From Planctomycetia bacterium (GTDB lineage: Bacteria > Planctomycetota > Planctomycetia > Pirellulales > Thermoguttaceae), in NCBI GenBank assembly GCA_030537455.1, contig JAUNMR010000024.1, positions 1 to 60,092 of the forward strand: 60,092 bases of DNA, written 5' to 3'. A model generated the notes under the pieces. It did not search any database and had not been told where the DNA came from. It saw only the letters and a list, made by a program, of their open reading frames with translations. The first letter of the stretch is position 1. The number at the start of each line of letters is the position of its first letter. The position numbers and the translations under genes were made by a program. Positions 36,722-48,236 of this stretch are shown in pieces.

Positions 36722-38527
36722 TTAGAGCGCGGGCGCGTCAAGGTCGGCGTTCGGCTCGCTGGTAACTCTAAGACCGACGCGCGTTTCCAGAGCCGCGACT
36801 ATCGTATCGGTCCACAGGCTCGGTCGCACCGGTCCGACAAAGACGCGACGATAGCCCTGAGAGCAGAACGCCAGGGCAACGGCGAGGGAACGCTCGCCCC
36901 AGAGGCTCACAAAGAACGCAATCGGGGCGGTTTCCGCCTTGCGCGCTAGCGCCTCGATAATACCCTTAGCGAAGATAAAGGTAGCGAAGGCGTCGTATTC
37001 GCGCCCGACGTTAAAGATCTTCGGAAGCCCTAGACTTGTGTCGTCACAGGGCTTGCGAAGGAAGCGGAACTGCGCGTCGCCAAAGGTCATCGCCTTGGTA
37101 TCCGGGGTCAGGGCGTCGAAGAGACGTTCAAAGTAGTCGCAAGCGCTCTCGGGGTAATCCTGACCGCCGATCACCGCTACCTCTTTGAGCGCGTTGTCGC
37201 GATAGGCGTCGACCATCTTACCGACGAGCATTTCCAGTTCCAGATCGCCGCCAAAGCCGACGGGTACGCGTTGAGAAGGCTGAACCGTTCGCATAAAGCC
37301 GGGGGAATCGTTCGCCGCATGAAAAACCGCGGTCCAGTCGTATTCTCCGTTGGCTTTGCGTGGAACGACGCGAACGACGCTCCATTGCGTCGGCTCGGTA
37401 CTGAAGATATAATCTTCGTAGGATCCGTCGGGCTCTTCTACGGGCGCGTTCGCCATAACGATAGCGCCGGGAAAGCGTGCAAACTCTTGACGCTGATTGC
37501 GCCATGAACCGGAAAAATGACCGACAAGATAAGCGCTCTTCTTGCGGAAAGACGCAAAGGCGTGAGCGGCGAGCGCGTCGCCGCAAGTCCAGACGTCCGC
37601 GTCGTGATATTCCGCGCTCTTGAGAAGGCTCTGGAGCGCTTCGAAGTCGTCGCCACAGAAAAGCACGCACTTACGCTTCTTCAGGTCAGACGCCAGCACG
37701 CTTGTGGGCGTGGTCTGGTCGTAGATCGCCTCCACGCCCCAGCGCAACGTTTCAAGAGCAAGAACGTTCAGCTCGCCAAGCGTCAGCGCGTAATCGCACA
37801 GTGCGTCGACGTCCACAACCGTGGCAAGAAAGACCAGCGCGTCGACCAAACCGTCGAGGAGTTTACGTTCTTCTGCGCGCCACTGCGTCGTGTGCTCGAC
37901 ATAAGCGTTAAGCTCTTTGGTCCATTCTTCTTTGATCTGTTTGCGCTTCTCTTGAGGTTGCTTCTTGACGTCGTCGCGAATACGTTGCTTTAGACCAACG
38001 GCGATCTTATCGCGCGCAGACAACGCCTCGCGAGAGTATTGAACGCTCAAACGCGCGTTGCACGCAACCCCAATAAGCGCCGCCATGAGCGTCTCGTGAA
38101 GACCATAGGCGTCTGCGCCCATCGAGGCAAGGCGCGTTTCGTTAGAGCACGCCTCGCCCTGAGGAAGTAATTCGTCCACTGCAGAATCGTCAACAACGAG
38201 CTGTTGTACAGCGTCGCGAATCTGTCCCTCATACGCCTCTTGATAATCAACGCCCTCGTTATTGGTCAAGAAGTCGGCGAGCTGCTTGACATAGGCAGCC
38301 TTGTAAATAAGCTTCGCCAACGCGACGGGCTGAACCGGCGTTGTGAGCGTAGCCGAAGAAAGCGCTTCTAGGAAAAAAGTATCCAGTAATACACTGGAAC
38401 GTCCCATTTCACGCGCTTTGGACGCTTCAAGAGCAAGATGCTTACACCACACAATCAACTGATTACGAAGGTTAGCCGTCTTAGGATCGACGCCGGTGAT
38501 CGTGCTAAAAGCAGGGTCGGTTTGCAT
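36722..38527 (-). CDS. Hybrid-cluster-protein (Hcp) homologue lacking the metal ligands
   Basis: 601 aa from ATG 38527 (a GTG 12 bp upstream is also possible). The whole chain aligns with Hcp/hydroxylamine reductase in segment order, but the ligand motifs are changed (family motif > here): GHDL > CGDDF, GEMLPAH > GDALAAH, TSNC > MANAP, GGCDG > GGQDY, TLACGKYRF > TFGDAQFRF, GQCND > GREYD, FEQKA > WGERS. The N-terminal four-Cys [4Fe-4S] motif is also missing, while the flanking KTA.L..LI helix is kept. The backbone matches EFARFPGAIVM and VGFGGDLEL remain. A pseudoenzyme or a protein with a new role is inferred. Confidence 0.75.
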   Translation of the reverse strand: MQTDPAFSTITGVDPKTANLRNQLIVWCKHLALEASKAREMGRSSVLLDTFFLEALSSATLTTPVQPVALAKLIYKAAYVKQLADFLTNNEGVDYQEAYEGQIRDAVQQLVVDDSAVDELLPQGEACSNETRLASMGADAYGLHETLMAALIGVACNARLSVQYSREALSARDKIAVGLKQRIRDDVKKQPQEKRKQIKEEWTKELNAYVEHTTQWRAEERKLLDGLVDALVFLATVVDVDALCDYALTLGELNVLALETLRWGVEAIYDQTTPTSVLASDLKKRKCVLFCGDDFEALQSLLKSAEYHDADVWTCGDALAAHAFASFRKKSAYLVGHFSGSWRNQRQEFARFPGAIVMANAPVEEPDGSYEDYIFSTEPTQWSVVRVVPRKANGEYDWTAVFHAANDSPGFMRTVQPSQRVPVGFGGDLELEMLVGKMVDAYRDNALKEVAVIGGQDYPESACDYFERLFDALTPDTKAMTFGDAQFRFLRKPCDDTSLGLPKIFNVGREYDAFATFIFAKGIIEALARKAETAPIAFFVSLWGERSLAVALAFCSQGYRRVFVGPVRPSLWTDTIVAALETRVGLRVTSEPNADLDAPAL

Positions 38528-38926
38528 GTGCGTGTCCACTTTCTATGCTGTCTATGTCAACGGCGCGCGAACCGTGGCGTTCGGTACTAAACGCCGCGAC
38601 ACGCGCGCTACAATTAAGCTACCATAGCTACCGGACTCTGAAGACCAAAATACAAAGACGGTGGAACGCGCCAAACGCACACGCGTCCAAGCACGTCCTA
38701 CCGTCCACGTTCGTCTCTAGCCTCGATGCGCGACGCGCGATCTGCGCGCTTCCCTATAAAATAATAATATTATAAGGCGCTGCTCGGTCTCGGCGTCTCA
38801 CGCGATCGTCATGCGCCTACGCGCGCACGCGAACGCCTACAATAGCCGCCTGGTCGTCTGCGGCTACTACACGCCCGGTCATTATGAGAATTATAACAAA
38901 AGAAGAGCCTCTTGGCAACTCCTCTT

Positions 38927-38964
38927 AATACAGAAAAAGGTCAATCTTATACTTTTTCTGTATT
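38927..38964. repeat. Perfect 13-bp inverted repeat
   Basis: AATACAGAAAAAG and CTTTTTCTGTATT around a 12-nt loop, with no gene around it. It could form a hairpin or be a binding palindrome; without a T-tract it is not an obvious terminator. Confidence 0.7.
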
Positions 38965-39087
38965 CGTGCATAACTTCCTCATGACAAAAACGCGTATGAG
39001 AGCGTCTGAAAAGGGCACAAGCGATCCGACGCAACGCCAGCGTTCCTACGCAACGACGGCTCAACGACGGCGACGTCATACCAAAAC

Positions 39088-39212
39088 AAACCAGAAAAAA
39101 GACGCCGTTCTTTAAAGTTAGACAAGACTAATTTTAAACAGTCGGTTGTCATTTTATTATAGATTTTCTGGTTTTTATAAACATTCATTAACAATTAGAT
39201 TCATCTAACTTT
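39088..39212. repeat. Two interleaved inverted repeats
   Basis: Arm 1 AAACCAGAAAA (39088-39098) pairs with TTTTCTGGTTT (39164-39174). Arm 2 AAAGTTAGA (39114-39122) pairs with TCTAACTTT (39204-39212). The order 1-2-1'-2' is that of a pseudoknot. AT-rich composition makes chance pairing possible. Confidence 0.5.
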
Positions 39213-39362
39213 TAAAACAAAGACTGCGCTTTTTCATGTCAAAAGCCGCCAGACAGTCCGTGCGGTATCGCTGTAAACGGCGTGGCTATTTTAGTTATAA
39301 AGCGCGCGTTATTATTGTGACAGGACGCTGGAATTAAGGAGGATAAAAGCAAAGGTTCCCGC

Positions 39363-39390
39363 TTGTAAAACGCATATTTGAGATTATAAT
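39363..39390 (+). promoter_or_regulatory. Promoter-like site for nifJ
   Basis: TTGTAA (39363-39368) and a perfect TATAAT (39385-39390) 16 bp apart. The start would be near 39397, giving a leader of about 200 nt before the GTG at 39598. Confidence 0.5.
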
Positions 39391-39484
39391 AACCTAAATT
39401 AGCGTCGTCTTGTGTCGACGCGGGTCGTCGAAACGCCTCGCACGGCGCGACGTCCCTGAGCGCGCGGGCGACTTATAAGCCAGC

Positions 39485-39571
39485 CTCATACAAGGGATTA
39501 ACACTTGCATGAGCGAAAACGCCTCAAGCGTTCGACGCCTATCGTTTAGCGGCGCGCGAGCCGCTTTTTTT
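39485..39571 (+). promoter_or_regulatory. Structured nifJ leader with terminator-like hairpin
   Basis: Three consecutive hairpins. 39485-39513 has CTCAT-A-CAAG / CTTG-C-ATGAG with a 9-nt loop. 39518-39532 has AACGC/GCGTT. 39548-39571 has AGCGGC/GCCGCT followed by seven T. The last has the form of an intrinsic terminator and ends 26 nt before the start codon, just upstream of the ribosome site. No plus-strand gene precedes it, so it may be an attenuator. It does not resemble a riboswitch class I know. Confidence 0.6.
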
Positions 39572-39597
39572 AGTTGTTTTATACAGGAGACATACAC

Positions 39598-43131
<3,534 letters not shown>

Positions 43132-43163
43132 TCATACGCTAGCAGACGTTTAATTACGCTGTG

Positions 43164-43186
43164 ACTCTAGCTACAAACGCTAGAGT
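43164..43186 (+). other. Short hairpin after nifJ
   Basis: Perfect 8-bp stem ACTCTAGC/GCTAGAGT with a 7-nt loop, upstream of the main terminator; it may protect the 3' end. Confidence 0.4.
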
Positions 43187-43194
43187 TTAAGACT

Positions 43195-43232
43195 ACGCGT
43201 CGAACCGTCCCGTACGATTCGACGCGTTTTTT
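43195..43232 (+). terminator. Intrinsic terminator of nifJ
   Basis: 10-bp stem ACGCGTCGAA / TTCGACGCGT with a 13-nt loop, followed by TTTTTT. Confidence 0.9.
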
Positions 43233-43653
43233 GTCCAACATTTTCAATCCCGACCTGTAGCCGTGCCCTACCGTGCGCTGTCCGCGCGGTCGCCCCAAGG
43301 CGTCGCCGATCTTTCAAACGCTAGCGTTAAAACACAAGAGCCACGCTAACGCTCAACGAACCGACGCCTATATATCCAAACCACGCTGAATGTTGCCAAA
43401 AAAGTTTCTGTGAACTCACGACTTCTCACTGCTGTTCCAACATGTAAAATCCGAGGTTACAAGCGCTTTTCACTCAACCTGGTTCTTAATATTGTCAGAA
43501 CAAAAAAATAGCTGGAACTATGTACGTTTATCGACCGTCAAAATAAAACGGTTTGTTGAATTGTGTGTCGTCACACGGCTTTACAGCCAACGTTCCATTC
43601 GTCGTAATACGTAAGTATTTGCCAACAAAATGAAACAAATACTGAAACTGTTG
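43233..43653. other. Non-coding stretch before the lipoprotein gene
   Basis: About 420 bp; no gene or RNA recognised. It becomes AT-rich toward the promoter at 43654. Confidence 0.5.
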
Positions 43654-43682
43654 TTGACAGACACTAGCGTTCGTGTTACAAT
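43654..43682 (+). promoter_or_regulatory. Strong sigma-70-like promoter
   Basis: Consensus TTGACA (43654-43659), 17-bp spacer and TACAAT (43677-43682). The start near 43689 gives a ~90-nt leader to the lipoprotein gene at 43778. Confidence 0.7.
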
Positions 43683-43777
43683 ACGCCGAACAAGACTAAC
43701 AATATGCCGCGACGCGCGACGTCTCGCTTTGATTAGTTATTACGTCGTTCGAAACGCTAAAACACTAGGATAGAAAA

Positions 43778-44224
43778 ATGAAACAAGTCAGTCTCGCTCT
43801 GGCGCTTTTGCTCTGTTGCGCCGCGTGTATGGTCGGTTGTGGCAAGTCCACGATCAAAACCGAAGGCGTTACCGGTAAAATTACCCTCGACGGTCAGCCT
43901 CTGGCCAACTGCAACGTCATCTTCAAGGCGACCGATTCCACCGGTTCTACCGCGGGCGGTCTCACCGACGAAACCGGCGTCTATAAGCTCCAAACCGTCC
44001 TCGGCAAGGCCGACGCCGGCACCACCCCGGGAGAATACCAAGTCTTCTTCACCTGTGACGAAGTCGTACAGCCCGAGGAAGTCGACGACGACGGAAACAT
44101 ACTCAAAGAAGAGATCGTCAAGAGCGCGATTCCGAAAAAATACAACAGCCCTGAAACCTCTGGATTCACCGCCACCGTCGTCAAGGGTTCCAATACTTTC
44201 GACTTTGACCTCGTCTCCAAATAA
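43778..44224 (+). CDS. Small lipoprotein with carboxypeptidase-regulatory-like fold
   Basis: 148 aa. A lipoprotein signal peptide runs to MVGCGKS, with the lipid Cys at about residue 21. VTGKITLDGQPLANCNVIF and GGLTDETGVYKLQT are the core of a carboxypeptidase-regulatory-like beta-sandwich, often found in small planctomycete lipoproteins beside DUF1559 genes. That is the case here: the DUF1559 gene starts 267 bp downstream. No enzyme motif is expected; a binding or structural role is likely. Confidence 0.85.
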   Translation: MKQVSLALALLLCCAACMVGCGKSTIKTEGVTGKITLDGQPLANCNVIFKATDSTGSTAGGLTDETGVYKLQTVLGKADAGTTPGEYQVFFTCDEVVQPEEVDDDGNILKEEIVKSAIPKKYNSPETSGFTATVVKGSNTFDFDLVSK

Positions 44225-44491
44225 TTAATGCCCCTAAGTCGATTTTCTCCCTTGCATTTTGCGATATAAGCTACGCCGTACGCTGTGCGCGGAGATTTTC
44301 AAGCGTTGTGACAAGTATGCGCGTTGTCAAAACGCGTTAGGCGGCTTTCACACGACCGAAGATACGTTGCTGGGGTCGTTGTAAAGCATAAATTTGACAA
44401 GTTTTTAAGAGTTGTTTTTTGCAGAGGCGACGTCTCGTCGTCACTGTTGCCGTATTTATACTCTGTTTTTAGTTCTAACAGGATTTGACTA

Positions 44492-45646
44492 ATGAAATCA
44501 TCCACTCATCGCCAGGGGTTCACGCTCGTGGAACTTTTGGTCGTCATTGCAATCATCGGTATCTTGATTGGTCTGCTCCTGCCCGCGGTTCAAGCGGCTC
44601 GTGAAGCGGCGCGTCGTATGCAGTGCACCAATAATCTCAAGCAATTGGGTTTGGCGGTTCAAAACTTCCACGACATTCAAAATCGTCTGCCGCACCAATA
44701 CAAAGACCCCTACTGGACCAATATGGCCACCTCCAAGGGCGTAACCGGCACGAACCTCACGCGCCCCGAACGTATGTCCGCGCTCACCTTGCTACTGCCC
44801 TTCATTGAACAAACCGCTATTGCGGATATGATCAAGAACGGTCTGGAAAAGGCTATCACCACTGGCAACTCCGATTACTCCCCCAGCCCGACCTACGCCA
44901 ACCGTGTTCCGACCGACATGGAATACAATCCCTTCACGATCAACCTCGCGGCGTTCCAGTGCCCATCCGACGGAACTACCAATACCTCTCGTAGCGACGA
45001 CTACTTCGGTCGTACCAACTACGTTTGTAACATGGGCGATGAAGCGATTCGTATGGCGTCGGCGCAACAGCAAGCGAAGCATCGTGGCGTCTTCCACAGC
45101 GCCGCCGCTGGAACTATCACCTTGGCGACCGTGATCGACGGTACCAGCAATACCATTGCGTTCAGTGAAATCCTCGCCTCGCGTACCGGTGGCGCTGACA
45201 CCTCCGATACCTACTATGCCGATACCGACTGCCGCACCGGCGTCGCTTATGCCTCCGCAATCGACAACAACCCCCCGATTAACTGCTTGAACCTGCGCAA
45301 AGCCGATAACGTCTTCACTGTCAATACCTACTCGGAAAAAGGACGTCGTTGGTTCCACGCTTATCAGTGCAATACGAATTTCGTCGCCGTTTTGCCTCCG
45401 AATGCGCCTAGTTGCTCCTCCGGCACCCCGAATGCCAGTTCGGATAAGGCGTTCCTCTGCACTCCTGGTTCTCGTCACTCTGGCGGCGTCAATGCGGTAA
45501 TGCTCGACGGTTCCGTCCACTTCATCTCCGAAACCATCGATTGCGGCGATACTTCCTCTTACGGCAATACCTCCGGCAATTCCCAGCACGGCGTCTGGGG
45601 CGCTATGGCTTCCGCCCAAGGCGGTGAAACCACCGCTTCCCTGTAA
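44492..45646 (+). CDS. DUF1559 prepilin-like protein
   Basis: 384 aa. The type IV prepilin leader [20 protein letters not shown] sits at residues ~7-27, with cleavage expected after the Gly before [26 protein letters not shown] follows, and the C-terminal H-x9-DG motif ([13 protein letters not shown]) defines the planctomycete DUF1559 family, which is expanded to dozens of copies per genome. These pseudopilin-like proteins are thought to be exported through a type II/IV-like system; their role is unknown. AGGA lies about 9 nt before the ATG. Confidence 0.95.
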   Translation: MKSSTHRQGFTLVELLVVIAIIGILIGLLLPAVQAAREAARRMQCTNNLKQLGLAVQNFHDIQNRLPHQYKDPYWTNMATSKGVTGTNLTRPERMSALTLLLPFIEQTAIADMIKNGLEKAITTGNSDYSPSPTYANRVPTDMEYNPFTINLAAFQCPSDGTTNTSRSDDYFGRTNYVCNMGDEAIRMASAQQQAKHRGVFHSAAAGTITLATVIDGTSNTIAFSEILASRTGGADTSDTYYADTDCRTGVAYASAIDNNPPINCLNLRKADNVFTVNTYSEKGRRWFHAYQCNTNFVAVLPPNAPSCSSGTPNASSDKAFLCTPGSRHSGGVNAVMLDGSVHFISETIDCGDTSSYGNTSGNSQHGVWGAMASAQGGETTASL

Positions 45647-45694
45647 GATATATTCTTACGCTTGACCGTTTAAATACCACGGTCTAACTCTTTC

Positions 45695-45734
45695 GCGCGA
45701 CCATTGAAGTCTAACATGACGGCAATGGTCGCGC
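45695..45734 (+). terminator. Hairpin after the DUF1559 gene
   Basis: Perfect 12-bp stem GCGCGACCATTG / CAATGGTCGCGC with a 16-nt loop, followed only by TTGTAT. A stable hairpin; termination is likely but the T-tract is weak. Confidence 0.6.
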
Positions 45735-46029
45735 TTGTATAATACGAATTCTTCTATCTCTTTCAAATAGGCGACGTTCGTTCGCGCGCGATCTCCTTCG
45801 TTCCTCTCGCGTCGTCGTGTGTTCAACGCTCCGACTTCATTCTCGTCGCACTACGATCTCTTCTCACAAAACAGGCGCGCCAAAAACAACGCCTGCACGA
45901 CTTATTTGTCTAAAAACGTTTGCATTCTCTCGTTATTTCGTGTAAGTTATAACGCAAGAAAATACCGAACATGAATCACAGACGCTGTCGACTGTGGTTC
46001 GGCGAAAGATTCTTTTAAGGATTCACGAA

Positions 46030-47982
46030 ATGAAACGTTCTTTCTTGCTAGTAACCACGCTGGCGCTAGCGCTTTGTGTAAACGTCGCGCTGGCGCAAAA
46101 TCTCACGCCAGAGGGTAATTTACCACGCGCAACCCCTGAATCTGTCGGCGTTCCTTCAGACGCGCTCGCCGAAACTATTAAACGGCTCGACGAGGAATTC
46201 TCTCGCGTCGACGCCGTCATGATCCTGCGCGACGGTAAGGTCATTGCCGAGGCATGGCGCGCGCCGAACGGTCCGCAGATTCCACACGCGCTCTATTCGC
46301 TCAGTAAAAGCTTCTGCTCCACCGCCGTGGGATTTGCCCAAGCCGAGGGTAAGTTGTCCGTTAAGGATAAAATCGTAGACTACTTCCAGGACGAACTGCC
46401 GGAAAACCCTGATCCGCGACTCAAAGACGTCACGATCGAACATTTGCTCACCATGTCCTGCGGGCATTCTTCTGACCCGTGGGGGTCGGATCTCATCGGA
46501 ACCGACTACGGGCTTGAACCACAACTGTCAGACGCTCATCCGACCTGGGCAGAGAGCTTCTTAGCGCGCAAAATCGAATACGAACCCGGTACGACGTTCT
46601 TGTATAATACCACCGGTACCTACATGTGCTCGGCTATTGTCCAGAAGGCGGTCGGCGAAAATATCGTGAAATATCTACAGCCGAGACTCTTTGACCCGTT
46701 GCATATCGACCCGCCCTACTGGGAACAATCTCCCCAAGGAATTGACAAGGGCGGTACCGGGCTATTCCTCAAAACAGAAGACATTGCCAAGTTCGGTCAA
46801 CTCTATCTGCAAAAAGGCAAATGGAACGACGAGCAAATCCTACCGGAAGAATGGATTGACGCGGCGACCAGCAAGCACGTGTCCAACGGTTCCGACCCCA
46901 ATAGCGACTGGGCGCAAGGCTACGGCTATCAGTTCTGGCGTTGCCGACACAACGCTTACCGTGGAGACGGCATGTATTGCCAATTTTGCATTGTAATGCC
47001 GGATCAAAATATTGTCGTCGCGATTAATTCCGACTGTAACAACTACCAGGGTGAAGTAAACGTGCTCTTTGACACGCTATTGCCCGCTATAAAGGACGAA
47101 CCGCTCCCGGAAAATGAAGAAGCGCTCGCTAAGTTGCACGAAATTGAAAAGTCACTGCAGCCCAAAGAAGCGTCCTCCGATAGCGAAGTTCATAGTCTGA
47201 GCCTCCATAGCGACGCGCTCGGGCGCGACGTCAATTATTGCGTCTACATTCCCAAAGAATACCGCACCACCAGCATCAGCTACCCAACGCTCTATCTCCT
47301 TCACGGGCTTTATGGCAACCAGACAAACTGGAGCGATCCGGAACGTGGCAATATGCGTGCGATTTGTGACGCGTGGTTCACGAATCACCTCGACAAAAAA
47401 CGTATTGTCATTATGCCGGACGGCGGCAATCTATGGTATCGCGACTCCCTCGACGACTCCAGTAAGTACGAAACCTTCTTCTTTAACGAGCTAATTCCCG
47501 AGGTGGAAAAGCGTTATCGTTGCCAGCATGACGCTTCCTCACGCGCGATCGCCGGTCTGTCCATGGGAGGTTACGGCGCTTTGCTCTATGCGCTACATCG
47601 TCCCGACATGTTCCAGTCCTGCTACGCCATGAGTCCGGCGATTCGTACCGCTGACGAGGTTCAAAAGCTCTCATTTGAAGAGTTTAAAAAGCGATACGCC
47701 GCGACCGCCGACGTCAAAGACGGGGACGAAAGACTCACTGAGTATTTCTATGAAAATGACCCGCACACACTCGTGACGAAGCTTAGCGAAGAAGACAAAA
47801 AGCGTATGTCTTTCCTCATCGACTGTGGCGACGACGACTCACTACTCTACGGTGGATACGTCTTCTTCCAAAAGGCAAAAAGCGTTGGCGCTAATTGCGA
47901 ACTGCGCGTGAGAGACGGTGTTCATGACTGGAAATACTGGAGAGAAGCGCTCGAAATGACGCTTCAGTTCATCTCCAAATAA
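46030..47982 (+). CDS. Beta-lactamase-like serine hydrolase fused to an esterase
   Basis: 650 aa from ATG 46030 (AAGGA ~9 nt upstream; the frame opens 36 bp earlier). The signal peptide ends in ALAQ. Domain 1 (~25-370) is the beta-lactamase/penicillin-binding-like family with SxxK as Ser90 and Lys93 (SLSK), a YNTTGTYM motif and GGTGLFLKTEDIAKFGQLYL. Domain 2 (~390-650) is a D-type esterase: LYLLHGLYGNQTNWSD and nucleophile Ser511 in GLSMGGYGA, like feruloyl/acetyl-xylan esterases. Two exported hydrolases in one chain suggest joint action on esterified glycans. The substrate is unknown. Confidence 0.88.
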   Translation: MKRSFLLVTTLALALCVNVALAQNLTPEGNLPRATPESVGVPSDALAETIKRLDEEFSRVDAVMILRDGKVIAEAWRAPNGPQIPHALYSLSKSFCSTAVGFAQAEGKLSVKDKIVDYFQDELPENPDPRLKDVTIEHLLTMSCGHSSDPWGSDLIGTDYGLEPQLSDAHPTWAESFLARKIEYEPGTTFLYNTTGTYMCSAIVQKAVGENIVKYLQPRLFDPLHIDPPYWEQSPQGIDKGGTGLFLKTEDIAKFGQLYLQKGKWNDEQILPEEWIDAATSKHVSNGSDPNSDWAQGYGYQFWRCRHNAYRGDGMYCQFCIVMPDQNIVVAINSDCNNYQGEVNVLFDTLLPAIKDEPLPENEEALAKLHEIEKSLQPKEASSDSEVHSLSLHSDALGRDVNYCVYIPKEYRTTSISYPTLYLLHGLYGNQTNWSDPERGNMRAICDAWFTNHLDKKRIVIMPDGGNLWYRDSLDDSSKYETFFFNELIPEVEKRYRCQHDASSRAIAGLSMGGYGALLYALHRPDMFQSCYAMSPAIRTADEVQKLSFEEFKKRYAATADVKDGDERLTEYFYENDPHTLVTKLSEEDKKRMSFLIDCGDDDSLLYGGYVFFQKAKSVGANCELRVRDGVHDWKYWREALEMTLQFISK

Positions 47983-48025
47983 CACAGAAATCCGGTTTTC
48001 ACGACTACTTGCGAAATAACCTATC

Positions 48026-48069
48026 AAAAAACGCGACGCCGCTAGTTCGACCAAGCGACGTCGCGTTTT
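48026..48069 (+). terminator. Intrinsic terminator
   Basis: 8-bp stem ACGCGACG / CGTCGCGT followed by TTTTC, with an A-run before it. It lies between the convergent hydrolase and DUF5009 genes. Confidence 0.7.
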
Positions 48070-48236
48070 CTTATGGATTCGCTATAACGCCGCGCAACTC
48101 GATTGGAACGAGTCGCGCAACGTTTCTGATTACAGGGGGAGCGACAGATTCATACAGCCTCGGCGTTCCAACGCTGGCGACGCCACGCGCCGGGAGTATC
48201 TCACGCGCAGGCGGCGCTTACGATTTGAGCGCCAGG

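Larger units (their letters stand above)
38528..39362. other. Non-coding, partly AT-rich gap between divergent genes
   Basis: About 830 bp with no gene I can support. Short frames here lack ribosome sites. A 44-codon basic frame from the ATG at 38981 (rich in Arg, Lys and Thr) was considered and left out. It contains two sets of inverted repeats listed separately. Confidence 0.5.

Noticed and set aside
38981..39115. 44-codon basic peptide
   Set aside because: No ribosome site, composition follows local sequence, and no conservation can be shown from this window.
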